A stretch of 64,000 nt of DNA from an uncultured Eubacteriales bacterium (GTDB lineage: Bacteria > Bacillota > Clostridia > Oscillospirales > Oscillospiraceae), in contig OMZQ01000004.1 of assembly GCA_900315595.1 (NCBI GenBank), positions 37,434 through 101,433 of the forward strand, given 5' to 3'. Position numbers and translations under genes: made by a program. Positions 15,390 through 24,887 of the stretch are shown one piece after another. The notes beneath the pieces are model-generated. The model ran no database searches. It had not been told where the DNA came from and was given only the letters and a program-made list of their open reading frames with translations. Within the stretch, counting starts at the first letter, position 1. The number at the start of each line of letters is the position of its first letter.

Positions 15390-16121
15390 TTAGCTGACGT
15401 TCAGAATTTCGCGCTTGTAGGCCTCGCCGTATTTGGAAAAGCTGGCCTGGTAGATCTTTTCCCTGGAGAGAATGCGGGTGAGCCACAGGGGGACCGCACT
15501 CTGGACCTTGATCTCCAGGATCGCGCTGCCCTGGGGCAGGAGGGGGATCCCGTCCAGGCCGCTCGTGAGATCCAGCCGCTCGGTGCGGTAGCGGGGATTT
15601 GCGTCGATGGTCAGTCGCAGCTCGCCGTCCGGCTCATAGTAGGCGGTGCGGTCGTAGATGATCAGACAGGCCGGAGCCAGATTGTCGTAGTAGTCGCGGA
15701 AGGCGGCGAGCTCCCGGTCGATCTGACCGTCGCGGGCCTCGGCCTCGCCCGCGAAAAACTGCTCCACCGCCGGAATCGTGGATCGGACCCTGCGCTTGTA
15801 GACCGTTCCGTTGGCCTTCCGCTTGAGCTCCAGAAAGACCGGCGAGGTCTCGGAGGCCGGGCCGTAGGAGCGGAGTCGGAGCTTTTCCTTGAAGGGGGGC
15901 TTTTCCAGCGAGGCGCGGATCAGCCGCCGGTCCGGTGTGTCATAGTAGAGGGAGGCGATCGAGGTCAGGCCGAAGGCGTCGGCGACCATGTGCCCCTCCA
16001 GTCCCCGGAGCAGAGCGGCGGTCTGCCGGGCGTTGAGTATATACTTCATTTCCACGCGCTGCATCACGGAAATGGGGTTTTCCGGATTCAGCGTGACGGG
16101 AGCGGCAGCGGATTGCAGCAT
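15390..16121 (-). CDS. VTC-domain protein (polyphosphate-polymerase-like)
   Basis: The 243-residue protein matches the VTC tunnel-fold domain: RVEMKYILNARQ near the N-terminus, SLYYDTPD, KLRLRSYG, FLELKRKANGTVYKRR, LRLTIDANPRYR and ILEIKVQSAVP near the C-terminus, which supply the basic and acidic residues of the triphosphate tunnel. In yeast Vtc4 this domain makes polyphosphate; bacterial homologues are less well understood. It has no membrane helix; the coupled DUF4956 protein may anchor it. ATG 16121 follows CAGGAGG. Confidence 0.88.
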   Translation of the reverse strand: MLQSAAAPVTLNPENPISVMQRVEMKYILNARQTAALLRGLEGHMVADAFGLTSIASLYYDTPDRRLIRASLEKPPFKEKLRLRSYGPASETSPVFLELKRKANGTVYKRRVRSTIPAVEQFFAGEAEARDGQIDRELAAFRDYYDNLAPACLIIYDRTAYYEPDGELRLTIDANPRYRTERLDLTSGLDGIPLLPQGSAILEIKVQSAVPLWLTRILSREKIYQASFSKYGEAYKREILNVS

Positions 16122-16230
16122 CGGAATCACCTCCTGGGCGGAATTGGAACCCTGCCGGTTCGTTTGTTCTGGCGTGATTGTAGCGGGCGAACCTTATAGC
16201 AAGCTTAAGCACGGAAGATTTTTAAAACGC

Positions 16231-16263
16231 AAAAAAACCGGCGGAGCCGAGCGGCTCCGCCGG
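16231..16263 (-). terminator. Terminator of the sucrose operon
   Basis: An 11-bp GC stem (16238-16248 with 16253-16263) is followed on the minus strand by seven T residues, a textbook intrinsic terminator 20 nt after the PTS gene. Confidence 0.9.
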
Positions 16264-16282
16264 GAGATGGGGCAGGGATCGT

Positions 16283-18223
16283 TTACTTTGCGCCGCACGC
16301 CACGCCGTCCAGATCCTCGGCGTTGGTGAGCATGACGACCACGGTCTCATTGCAGCCCGCAGCCTTGATCTTGCTGACGTCGAAGTTCAGCAGGGGCTGA
16401 CCGGCCTTGACCTTGTCGCCGTCCTGGACCAGGGCGGTGAAGCCCTCGCCGTTCATGCTGACGGTGTTGATGCCGACGTGGATCAGAAGCTCCATGCCGT
16501 TGGCTTCCAGGGTGATCGCGTGCTTGGTGTCAAACACGGAGGTCACCTCGCCGTCAAACGGAGCGACCACGACGCCGGCCGTCGGGACGATGCCGACGCC
16601 CTCGCCCAGAACGCCGGAGGCAAAGGTCTCGTCGGGGATCTCTTCCATCGGGATGACCTTGCCGGGCACGGGCTGGAGAACGGTGCCGGCCGCGCAGCGG
16701 ATCACGGAGGTGGAAGGCACCTTGATCTCAGCGGGAGCGGGAGCAGCCTTTTCTTCCTTGGGCTTGTCTTCCTTCCAGAGCACGAAGGTCAGGAAGAAGG
16801 CCAGGCCGCAGGCGATGAGCATCTGGATCGCGTACATGGGGATGTTGTTGATGATCAGCAGGCCGGGGATGCCGGTGACGCCGTAGGAGCTGGCGCCCAG
16901 GGGAACCATATTGCCGTTCACGTTGACCTTGATCAGGGAGCCGAAGAGCGCAGCCACGGCGCCGCCGATCATGGCGGCGATGAAGGGCTTCATAAAGCGG
17001 AAGTTGATGCCGAAGATGGCGGGCTCGGTGATGCCCAGGGAGGCGGAGAGGGAGGCGGGCAGGGCGACGGACTTGGTCTTGCGGTTCTTGGCAATGAAGA
17101 AGACGGCAAGGCAGGCGCCGAACTGCGCGAAGTTGGCGGAAGAGGCAATGGGCATCCAGATGTTGTAGGCGCCTTCATACTCCGCAAGCATGCCGGCCTC
17201 GATGACGTTGTACATGTGGTGCAGGCCCATGACCACGGTCCAGGGATAGAGCGCGCCCATGGCCAGCGCGCCGAAGCCCTTGGTCTCCGTGACCAGCCAC
17301 TTGGCACCGGTCAGCACCCAGGTCTCCAGGATGGCAAAGACGGGGCCGATGACCGTGAAGGTCACGAAAGCGGTGACCATAACGGTGACCAGCGGGGTCA
17401 CGAAGAGGTCAATCATCTCAGGCACGATCTTGTGGAGCTTCTTCTCCACCGTACTCATCAACAATACCGACAATATGATTGGGATTACGTGTCCTTGATA
17501 ACCTTGCTGCCTGACGTCAAAGAAGAATGACAATACCGGGGTTTTGCTGAGATCGCCGAAGAGATGCCAGATGGCGGGTTGGTTTTCGGGGGTGATGGTC
17601 CAGGCATTCATCAGATTGGGATGGATCATCAGGAAGCCGATGACGGCGCCGAGGAACACGTTGCCGCCGAAGACCCGGGCCGCGGAGATGGCGACCAGCA
17701 CGGGCAGACAGACGAAGGCGGTGTTGGCGATCATATCCAGGAACTGGAACCAGGGAGTTTTCGCGAAGGTGGCAATAAATTCACCCGTAGCGGGATCCGT
17801 GTGGCCGATGGCCTTGCCGAGGGCCTCCACCAGGCCCATCATCAGGCCGGAGGCCACGATGGCGGGGAGGATGGGAACGAAAATGTCACCGGGGGTCTTG
17901 AGGATCTTCTTCCACCAGGGCATCTTGGAGGCGGCGGCCTCCTTGACCTCCGCCTTGGTGGCGGCGGTGAGCCCGGTGACGGCCAGGAACTCGTCATACA
18001 CCTTGTTGACGGTTCCGGTGCCGATGATCAGCTGGAGCTGACCGTTGGATTCGAACATGCCCTTGACGCCTTCCACGTCCTCCAGAGCCTTGGAATTCAC
18101 CTTGCTGTTGTCGGCGATGACCAGGCGGAGGCGGGTGGCACAATGGGCTGCGCTGATGATGTTCTCTTTGCCGCCGAGATTGGCAAAGATCTCTTCCGCG
18201 CATTTGCGGTAGTTGAGTGCCAT
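16283..18223 (-). CDS. scrA: PTS EIIBCA, sucrose-type
   Basis: The 646-residue permease imports and phosphorylates a sugar, probably sucrose to sucrose-6-phosphate. Domains in order: IIB (residues 1-90, phospho-Cys28 in AAHCATRLR), IIC (about 100-460, many helices, MGLHHMYNVIEAG and SLGITEPAIFGINFRFMKP), and a glucose-type IIA (about 490-646, phospho-His582 in LIHVGINTV). ATG 18223 follows AAGGAG. It is last in the operon with GH32 and fructokinase genes, which supports sucrose. A ~90-bp stretch at 17451-17540 has markedly lower G+C (about 43 percent by my count) and rare codons such as TTG, GTA and CAA. Confidence 0.9.
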   Translation of the reverse strand: MALNYRKCAEEIFANLGGKENIISAAHCATRLRLVIADNSKVNSKALEDVEGVKGMFESNGQLQLIIGTGTVNKVYDEFLAVTGLTAATKAEVKEAAASKMPWWKKILKTPGDIFVPILPAIVASGLMMGLVEALGKAIGHTDPATGEFIATFAKTPWFQFLDMIANTAFVCLPVLVAISAARVFGGNVFLGAVIGFLMIHPNLMNAWTITPENQPAIWHLFGDLSKTPVLSFFFDVRQQGYQGHVIPIILSVLLMSTVEKKLHKIVPEMIDLFVTPLVTVMVTAFVTFTVIGPVFAILETWVLTGAKWLVTETKGFGALAMGALYPWTVVMGLHHMYNVIEAGMLAEYEGAYNIWMPIASSANFAQFGACLAVFFIAKNRKTKSVALPASLSASLGITEPAIFGINFRFMKPFIAAMIGGAVAALFGSLIKVNVNGNMVPLGASSYGVTGIPGLLIINNIPMYAIQMLIACGLAFFLTFVLWKEDKPKEEKAAPAPAEIKVPSTSVIRCAAGTVLQPVPGKVIPMEEIPDETFASGVLGEGVGIVPTAGVVVAPFDGEVTSVFDTKHAITLEANGMELLIHVGINTVSMNGEGFTALVQDGDKVKAGQPLLNFDVSKIKAAGCNETVVVMLTNAEDLDGVACGAK

Positions 18224-18269
18224 TTCAGAACTCTCCTTTTCGTATTATATTCTCAGCCGAAGCTGAAAA

Positions 18270-19769
18270 CTACTTGGTAAGATGGCTTGCTTTGACGTTG
18301 AGCCGAACGGCGCCGTCCGCAAAGAAGGAAATGCGGTCGGCGGTGACGGGGGTGTCCACAGCCAGGGACATCACCTTTTCGCCGTCGTTCACAAAGACCT
18401 CCGCGCTGAACCGATCCAGAATCAGCCGCAGGCGGATCGCGCCGTTTTTGTGGGCGACCTTTGCGCGGCGCTGGTGGATGATGGCGCGGCGGGAGCCGGA
18501 GAACTTTCGGTCGATTTTCAGCACAGATTCGTGCGGGCGGAAGCTGACGCCGGTGTGGAACTGCTCGTCCTGCGCGAACCAGACCGAAAAGCGCTGGTAG
18601 GGGCCGTCCAGCGGGAAAACCTCCAGCTCCAGATCGAGCTGCCGCCCGTCTACGCCGGGCAGGGAGACCTTTTCGCCGCGGATCTCCACGTTCTCGCAGC
18701 AGACGCGGTCCGCCCGGAGCTGTTCCAGCTCCCGGATCGGACGCTGGCAGAGGACGCCGTCGCGGAAAAACAGCTCGCGCGGCAGGCTCATCTGGCCGAA
18801 CCAGGGATAGTTGCGGTAGTGCTGGTTGCAGGTGTCCCAGTTCATCAGCCAGCCGACCATGACCCGCCGTCCGTCCGGGGTCAGGATCGTCTGCGGGGCG
18901 TAGAAGTCGATGCCGTAGTCCACAGCCTGATTGGCCCGCTCGCGGAATTCGCCGCTCTCGGGGTCGAAGGTGCCGATCAGGCAGAAAACACCGTCGCCGT
19001 TGTGGTACTCAAAGCCCTGGGGGAGCATATCCTGCGCCGAGACGAGCAGAACGTCCTGCCCGTCCAGACGGAACAGATCGGGACACTCCCACATCAGACC
19101 GAGGCGGTTATGATTCTCCGCCGCCTTGCGGATCAGACGCCAGGAGACCAGATCCTCGCTCTCATAGAGCAGCACCTGACCGCCGCCCTCGTTGTCCCTG
19201 CTAGCAATGACGCAGCGATAGCGCCCGTCCGGCTCCTGCCAGAGCTTGGGGTCGCGGAAATGCTCGTCGCTTGCGCCGGCGGGCAGGTCCTCGGCGGTGA
19301 TGACCGGGTTGCCCGGGAACTTCGCGTAGTTCAGTCCGTCGCCGAAGGCAAGGTTCTGGGTCTGTACCTGCTGCCGCCCGCCGTGACGGGTGATCTTGTC
19401 GGCCACGCCGGTGTACATCAACGCGTGCCGTCCGTCCGGCAGGGTCAGAGCGGTGCCGGAAAAGCAGCCGCCGTAGTCATAGGGCATATCCGGGGCCAGG
19501 GCTGCGGGGAGGTATTCCCAGTGCAGCAGGTCGCTGCTGACCGCGTGGCCCCAGTGCATCGGCCCCCAGTGGGAATCGTAGGGGTGATACTGGTAAAACA
19601 GGTGGTACTGACCGTTGTAGAAGGAAAAGCCGTTCGGGTCGTTCATCCAGCCCACGCGGGGCGAGAGGTGGAAGGCCGGCCGATCCTCCGGCATGATAAA
19701 GGCGCTTTGGTTGGTTTCATAGTGCCGCGCGTCCAGCATGGCGCGGCTGAGCGTGTTCAATTCGTCCAT
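18270..19769 (-). CDS. scrB: GH32 sucrose-6-phosphate hydrolase
   Basis: This enzyme hydrolyses sucrose-6-phosphate to glucose-6-phosphate and fructose. The 499-residue protein shows the GH32 triad: nucleophile in VGWMNDPNGF, transition-state stabiliser in HFRDPKLW and acid/base Glu in MWECPDLF, plus the C-terminal beta-sandwich with FSAEVFVNDGEKVMS. The ribosome binding site before ATG 19769 is weak (GAAAAGAATC). The PTS gene lies 46 nt downstream and the HAD gene 14 nt upstream, so it sits within the operon. Confidence 0.92.
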   Translation of the reverse strand: MDELNTLSRAMLDARHYETNQSAFIMPEDRPAFHLSPRVGWMNDPNGFSFYNGQYHLFYQYHPYDSHWGPMHWGHAVSSDLLHWEYLPAALAPDMPYDYGGCFSGTALTLPDGRHALMYTGVADKITRHGGRQQVQTQNLAFGDGLNYAKFPGNPVITAEDLPAGASDEHFRDPKLWQEPDGRYRCVIASRDNEGGGQVLLYESEDLVSWRLIRKAAENHNRLGLMWECPDLFRLDGQDVLLVSAQDMLPQGFEYHNGDGVFCLIGTFDPESGEFRERANQAVDYGIDFYAPQTILTPDGRRVMVGWLMNWDTCNQHYRNYPWFGQMSLPRELFFRDGVLCQRPIRELEQLRADRVCCENVEIRGEKVSLPGVDGRQLDLELEVFPLDGPYQRFSVWFAQDEQFHTGVSFRPHESVLKIDRKFSGSRRAIIHQRRAKVAHKNGAIRLRLILDRFSAEVFVNDGEKVMSLAVDTPVTADRISFFADGAVRLNVKASHLTK

Positions 19770-19783
19770 GGCAAAGATTCTTT

Positions 19784-20557
19784 TCAGTCGTCGTTCATGC
19801 TGTCGAGCAGGGCGTCCACGATGGTCGGAACGACCTTCGTCGCCCGCTTCTGTACGAGCTCGGGGGCGTAGGGGAAGGTGTAGGAGACGTCGGCGGCGTC
19901 CAGCAGGGGCAGATCGTTCATCGAATCACCGATGCCGTATAGCTTGACCGTGCCCCAGTGCTGCTTCATGTAGTCGCGCAGATAGAGCACACCCTTGCCC
20001 TTTGAGCAGCCGCGGGGCGCAATATCGACCTCCACGACGTTCTGAAAGGCCTGGACGAAATCGCCGAAGCGCTCGTTCACGGTCTCCACGATGGCAGCCG
20101 CGTCCTCCAGACGCTCGGTGTGGATGCTGACCTGATGGATCAGCCCGTCCGGCGCGTCGTCCACGCCGGTGATCACGTGGTAGAAGCCGGGATAGTCCAT
20201 CCTGGCAAAGACGCAGATCTCTCCCTCGATATCCAGGGTCATCCGGTAGCCCTTCGGGTTGTATTCCCGGATCAGGGCGTCCGCCACGCTGCGGTCCACA
20301 CCGCGCTTCAAAATGGGCTCAAGTTCCCGGCCCACGATGTTCGCGCCGCTGGAGGTGATGTAGAAGTCGGGCTGCAGGATCCCGCCGATGAAGGGGGTCA
20401 GACCGCCCACCTGGCGGCCGGTGCAAAGGCCGAACAGGTGACCCGCGGCCTGGTAGCGCCGGATCGTCTCCACGCTGACCGGCGGCAGACGCTCGGCCTC
20501 GGTCGCGCCCTTGTAGAAATACAGGGTACCGTCAAAATCACTGGCAAATACTTTCAT
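19784..20557 (-). CDS. HAD-family (Cof-type) sugar phosphatase
   Basis: The ~257-residue protein has HAD motif I in FASDFDGTLY at the N-terminus, a Cof-type cap, CTGRQ and motif IV GIGDSMNDLPLLDAA near the C-terminus, as in Cof-type IIB hydrolases. ATG 20557 (MKVFASD) follows AGAGGTTTCAAC; the frame extends upstream but without a good site. Placed between two GH32 genes, it could dephosphorylate sucrose-6-phosphate, fructose phosphate or an overflow sugar phosphate; this is inferred from context only. Confidence 0.82.
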   Translation of the reverse strand: MKVFASDFDGTLYFYKGATEAERLPPVSVETIRRYQAAGHLFGLCTGRQVGGLTPFIGGILQPDFYITSSGANIVGRELEPILKRGVDRSVADALIREYNPKGYRMTLDIEGEICVFARMDYPGFYHVITGVDDAPDGLIHQVSIHTERLEDAAAIVETVNERFGDFVQAFQNVVEVDIAPRGCSKGKGVLYLRDYMKQHWGTVKLYGIGDSMNDLPLLDAADVSYTFPYAPELVQKRATKVVPTIVDALLDSMNDD

Positions 20558-20570
20558 GTTGAAACCTCTG

Positions 20571-22028
20571 TCATACTGCAAATTCGTCCGTCACGGAGCG
20601 GGTCATCTCCCAGATGCGGAGCTTTGCGCCGTCCTTGACGGTGTAGTTCAGCTCGCGCTCGGTGGGGTAGAGGTGGGTCGTAAAGGTGCGCTCGCCGTCG
20701 TTGAAAAAGAGCTCGGCGGAGCTGTGATCCAGGAAGACGCGGAGACTGCGGAGCGGGCTTTCCAGCTTCACGTCCAGCCGCTCGTACACGTTCTCGTTGA
20801 AGCGCAGATCCATCCCGGAGCGGTCCAGGGTGCAGATACCCGCGTTCTGGTCGTAATGCAGGCGCAGGCCGCCGGAGCCGTCTGAGCGGGTGCAGAGATT
20901 CAAATCGAAATCGCCCGCCGGGACGCCGATCTCCAGCTCGCAGGCACGGGGCAGGGTCCCGTTCGGGGTGAGCGCCGCGCCGCGCAGGGTATCGATCCCG
21001 GAAATCGGGGTCTGGATCAGCTTGCCGTCCCGGATGCGAAGCTCGCGGGGCAGGCTCATCGAGCCCTCCCAGTCCTCCTCGGCGGTCGGATAGTGGTTGT
21101 CGGGCAGGCCGATCCAGCCGATCAGCACGGCCTTGTCTGGGTCGTCCACGTTGGCCGCGCCCTGCGCGGCGTAGAAGTCGAAGCCCCAGTCCAGATAGTC
21201 GTAGGACCCGTCCGGCGTGAAGGTCAGCGTGTCGTAGTCCATCGTGCCGATCAGATAGACGTTGTGGTTCGTGCTGTTGCCGCGCATCGGCAGGGTCGTG
21301 TACTGCGGGGAGAAGATCAATACGTCCTTGCCGGAAATGTTCACGATGTAGGGGCATTCCCACATCCCGCCGAAGCGCTCGAAGCCTGGGACCTTGAGCT
21401 GCCCGGCGAAGCGCCAGCCGGTGAGGGGCTGTTCGGATTCGTAGACCTGAACGCAGCCGCGCTTGTCCAGCGTCTGCGCGCCGATCAGAATATAATACTT
21501 TTGCTTCTCGGCGTTCCAGACGATCTTCGGGTCGCGCTGATGCTCGGAGTAGTCGCTTCTCGGCCCGAACAGGGGCTCCGGGAGCTTCCGCAGCTTGCCG
21601 TCCTCGTCCAGATAAGCCGCGCAGGTCCAGGGCGTCCGGACCCAGTTCTCGTCCCGGTGGTTGCCGGTGTAGAAGAAATAGAGCTTGTCGCCCACCGAGA
21701 TCGCAGAGCCGGAGTGGGCGCCCTTGTTGTCGTAGTCGCGGTCGGGGGCAAGACCGATACCCTCGTTTTTCCAGTGCAGCAGATCGGGGCTGGTCACGTG
21801 ATACCAGTATTTCAGACCGTGGACCGCGCCCCAGGGGCACCATTGATAGCAGAGGTGCCAGACGCCCCGGTGCAGGGCGAAGCCGTTGGGGTCGCTGGAA
21901 AGGCCGGTGATCGGCTGCACGTGATAGGTCTGCCGGTAGACGGAGCCCCGGATGCGGTCATACAGGCTTCGGATCTCGTTCGGGCTTTTCAGAACGCGGT
22001 AGCGTTCCTCGCGGGTCCATTCTCGCAT
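20571..22028 (-). CDS. Second GH32 family beta-fructosidase
   Basis: The 485-residue protein is a diverged paralogue of the upstream-strand GH32 gene. The nucleophile block reads TGLSSDPNGFALH rather than WMNDPNG, with Asp retained; EHQRDPKIVW and MWECPYIV supply the other two acids. The C-terminal beta-sandwich ends with HSSAELFFNDGERTF. No signal peptide is seen, so it acts inside. ATG 22028 lies 8 nt after AAGGAGG. It may act on free sucrose or short fructans, while the WMNDPNG enzyme takes sucrose-6-phosphate. Confidence 0.88.
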   Translation of the reverse strand: MREWTREERYRVLKSPNEIRSLYDRIRGSVYRQTYHVQPITGLSSDPNGFALHRGVWHLCYQWCPWGAVHGLKYWYHVTSPDLLHWKNEGIGLAPDRDYDNKGAHSGSAISVGDKLYFFYTGNHRDENWVRTPWTCAAYLDEDGKLRKLPEPLFGPRSDYSEHQRDPKIVWNAEKQKYYILIGAQTLDKRGCVQVYESEQPLTGWRFAGQLKVPGFERFGGMWECPYIVNISGKDVLIFSPQYTTLPMRGNSTNHNVYLIGTMDYDTLTFTPDGSYDYLDWGFDFYAAQGAANVDDPDKAVLIGWIGLPDNHYPTAEEDWEGSMSLPRELRIRDGKLIQTPISGIDTLRGAALTPNGTLPRACELEIGVPAGDFDLNLCTRSDGSGGLRLHYDQNAGICTLDRSGMDLRFNENVYERLDVKLESPLRSLRVFLDHSSAELFFNDGERTFTTHLYPTERELNYTVKDGAKLRIWEMTRSVTDEFAV

Positions 22029-22041
22029 GGCAGCGGCCTCC

Positions 22042-23028
22042 TTAAATCGAATCTCGGATTTGGATCGTATAGCTCAGCATGGTCTGTCGGATGTGGCGCA
22101 CCGGTGCGTCGGAGCGGAGCAGCTCCACCAGCATCCGCGCGGCCTCCTGTCCGCTGGCGCGGTAGTAAAAACGGCTTGAGGTCAGGTGGGGGGAGATATG
22201 GGAGCAGGCCCAGCTATCGCCCACGCCGACGACGCTCACGTCCTCCGGCAGCCGTCTGCCGGCGGCTCGAAGCGCTTCCATCGCGCCGAAGGCAATGTGA
22301 TCGGTGGCGCAGATCACGGCGTCCAGCTCCGGATGCTCCGCCAGGAGCCGCTGCATCGCCTCGCGTCCGGATTCCAGGGAGAAGTCGCTGAGCGCAGCGG
22401 GCAGCGCCTCCGGATCCAGACCGAATTCCCGCAGCCCGGCCTCCACGCCGCGCCGCCGGGAGACGCCGACGGCGGCGTCGCGCTCGGTCACGCCGATGTA
22501 GACCGGGTGTGACCGTCCTCTGCGGAGGACCAGACGGGTCAGCTCCAGGGCAGCGCCGTAGTCGTCATGGTAGACCGAGCAGACGCTTCGGTATTTCTGC
22601 CCGACCACGACCGCCGGGATCGGCAGATCGTGGAGAAAGCGCTCATGCTCCCGGGTGCAGACCGTGGCCATCAGAATCACACCGGCCACGGAGCGGGTCT
22701 GGAACAGGCGGAGCTGATTCAGCTCCTGCTCAGGGTCCATGCCGGATACGGCAAACTGGCAGACGTAGCCCTCGCGGGAGAGCACTTCCGATGCCCCCGC
22801 CGCCATGCGGGAGACGGCCTCGGAATCCAGACGCGGCACCACGATCCCGATCAGATCGGTGGTTCGGGTGCGCAGGGCCTGGGCGGCCATATCGGGCTCG
22901 TATCCGGTTTTCTCGATGGCCTCGCGTATGACGGCGCGCTTTTCCGGGCTCAGAGAACCGCCGTTGAGATAGCGGCTGACCGCCGAGGGGGAGACCCCCG
23001 CCAGCTTCGCCAGCTCCTTCATGGTCAT
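22042..23028 (-). CDS. LacI-family regulator of the sucrose operon
   Basis: The 328-residue repressor has an N-terminal helix-turn-helix (MKELAKLAGVSPSAVSRYLN), the hinge helix region MAAQALRTRTTDLIGIVVP, and a periplasmic-binding-protein-like sensor domain. It is encoded within the sucrose operon between GH13 and GH32 genes, 41 nt from the former. The 14-bp palindromes at 25858-25871 and 26071-26084 have the central CG typical of LacI-family operators and are likely targets. Effector could be sucrose-6-phosphate or fructose; not determinable here. Confidence 0.88.
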   Translation of the reverse strand: MTMKELAKLAGVSPSAVSRYLNGGSLSPEKRAVIREAIEKTGYEPDMAAQALRTRTTDLIGIVVPRLDSEAVSRMAAGASEVLSREGYVCQFAVSGMDPEQELNQLRLFQTRSVAGVILMATVCTREHERFLHDLPIPAVVVGQKYRSVCSVYHDDYGAALELTRLVLRRGRSHPVYIGVTERDAAVGVSRRRGVEAGLREFGLDPEALPAALSDFSLESGREAMQRLLAEHPELDAVICATDHIAFGAMEALRAAGRRLPEDVSVVGVGDSWACSHISPHLTSSRFYYRASGQEAARMLVELLRSDAPVRHIRQTMLSYTIQIRDSI

Positions 23029-23069
23029 CGGTCATACACCGCCTTTCGTGAGAGTTTGATATGCGTTGG

Positions 23070-24875
23070 TTATACGTGCTTCGCCCAGAGGAAGCCGTAT
23101 CCGGGCAGCTCCACGGTCTCCAGATCCAGATGCCGGTTGTTCCGTAGATTCCGTGCCTCGCAGGGGGCGAGATGCACCGTCCGCGGCTCCGGGCTGAAAT
23201 TGAACAGGGCCGTCAAAACCGCGCCGCTGCGCGTGCGGCGCACGCCCAGCACGGCGTTGTCGCCGGTGTCAAAGCCGACGAATTCCGCGTCGGCGGCAAA
23301 GACGGCCTCCCTCGCACGGATCGTCTCCAACCGGCGCAGACCGGCGAAGAGCTTGCCCTGCCGGGTCTTCCGGTCGCCGCGCTGTTCCGCGTCGGCCCAG
23401 TTGAACCGTCCGCGGTGGAGGTAGCGGCTGTCCTCGGCCCGGTCCGGGTCCTCGTGGTAGCCGTAATCGTTGAGCTGGCCGATCTCGTCCCCGCTGTAGA
23501 GGACGGGAATCCCGCTCTGGGTCAGCATCCAGGCATGGAGCATCAGATCGCAGTCCACGGCGGCCTTCTCCTCGACCTCGGCCCCGCAGAGGGAGGCCGT
23601 CGTGCCGCAGAGCCGGGCGTCGCCCAGGCGCGGGTCGTCGTTGTAGAGCTCGCCGCGGGCGGGACTGCCCGGCCACTTGCCGGTAAACCAGTCGTTGAGA
23701 TATTTCTTGTGCGCCACTTCCTCCGTGCCGAACTGCTGCAGCCAGGCGTAGTCCAGACCCCAGCCGATGTCGTCGTGGCAGCGGAGATAGTTCTGGAAGG
23801 AGCAGGACCGCGGCAGGGCGGCAAGCTGTTCCATCTGCCGCCCCAGCAGCCGCACGTCGCGGGTCGCCAGGCAGCTCCAGGTGGAACACATCGTGGTAAC
23901 GTTGTAAAGCATGTGGCACTCCGGCTTTTCCGGCGTGCCGAAATAGGGCGCGACCTTCTTCGGCTCCATCACGACCTCGCCCAGGAGCAGGACGCCGGGG
24001 CATACGATCTCGCAGGCCAGGCGGAGCATCCGGGACAGGGTGTGAACCTGGGGCAGGTTGCGGCAGTCGGTCCCGAGCTGCTTCCAGATATAGGGGATCG
24101 CGTCCAGACGGATCACGTCCATGCCGCGGTTCGTCAGATACAGCAGATTCTCGGTCATATCGTTGAAGACCATCGGATTTGCGTAGTTGAGATCCCACTG
24201 ATAGGGATAGAAGGAGGTCATCACCCACTGCCCGCAGTCGTCCAGCCAGGTGAAGTTGCCCGGGGCCGTGGTGGGGAAGACCTGGGGGACGGTCTTTTCA
24301 AACTCGTCTGGGATCCGGCGGTCGTTGTAGAAGAAGTACCGCGCCCGGGCCACGGGATCGCCGGCCCGTGCGGCTCTGGCCCAGGTGTGGTCCTCGCTGG
24401 TGTGATTCATCACAAAGTCGAGCGCCAGGCTGATCCCGGCCTCGCGGCAGTCGTCGGCGAGGCGTTCCAGATCCTCCATCGTGCCGAGCTCCGGCTGAAC
24501 GGCGCGGAAGTCCGCTACGGCATAGCCGCCGTCGGAGCGGCCCTTGACGGTCCGGAGCAGGGGCATCAGGTGCAGATAATTGACGCCGCACTCCTTCAGA
24601 TAGGGGAGCTTGGCGCGCACGCCCTTCAGATCCCCGGCAAAATTGTCCACGTAGAGCATCATGCCGAGCATCTTGTTCGAGCGATACCAGTCCGGGTCGG
24701 CCAGACGGCGCTCGTCTCGGTCGCGGAGCGCCTGCTTGCGGTCGTCATAGCTGCGGCGCAGCATATCCACAAAGTATTCGAAGGCGCGGACGTCATTCCG
24801 GTACAGCTCGCAGTAGAGCCACTTGAGCTCGTCCAGCCGGGCGTTCAGACGGTTGACAAAGGCAGCGTATTCCAT
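23070..24875 (-). CDS. GH13 amylosucrase-like enzyme
   Basis: The 601-residue enzyme has the four alpha-amylase regions: DFVMNHTSEDH, GMDVIRLDAIPYIWK (nucleophile Asp), LLGEVVM (acid/base Glu) and CHDDIGWG. MLGMMLYVDNFAGDL and the long N-terminal helical part resemble GH13 subfamily 4 (amylosucrase/sucrose hydrolase, about 600-650 residues). Such enzymes use unphosphorylated sucrose, making alpha-glucan or glucose plus fructose. No signal peptide. ATG 24875 follows GGGAGG. Together with a fructokinase upstream and a HAD phosphatase downstream, it suggests a non-phosphorolytic branch of sucrose use. Confidence 0.85.
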   Translation of the reverse strand: MEYAAFVNRLNARLDELKWLYCELYRNDVRAFEYFVDMLRRSYDDRKQALRDRDERRLADPDWYRSNKMLGMMLYVDNFAGDLKGVRAKLPYLKECGVNYLHLMPLLRTVKGRSDGGYAVADFRAVQPELGTMEDLERLADDCREAGISLALDFVMNHTSEDHTWARAARAGDPVARARYFFYNDRRIPDEFEKTVPQVFPTTAPGNFTWLDDCGQWVMTSFYPYQWDLNYANPMVFNDMTENLLYLTNRGMDVIRLDAIPYIWKQLGTDCRNLPQVHTLSRMLRLACEIVCPGVLLLGEVVMEPKKVAPYFGTPEKPECHMLYNVTTMCSTWSCLATRDVRLLGRQMEQLAALPRSCSFQNYLRCHDDIGWGLDYAWLQQFGTEEVAHKKYLNDWFTGKWPGSPARGELYNDDPRLGDARLCGTTASLCGAEVEEKAAVDCDLMLHAWMLTQSGIPVLYSGDEIGQLNDYGYHEDPDRAEDSRYLHRGRFNWADAEQRGDRKTRQGKLFAGLRRLETIRAREAVFAADAEFVGFDTGDNAVLGVRRTRSGAVLTALFNFSPEPRTVHLAPCEARNLRNNRHLDLETVELPGYGFLWAKHV

Positions 24876-24887
24876 CGGTTCCTCCCT

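Noticed and set aside
20557..20581. Upstream start for the HAD phosphatase gene
   Set aside because: The extra residues precede the conserved DFDGTL strand, overlap the end of the GH32 gene and lack a ribosome binding site; the ATG at 20557 has one.
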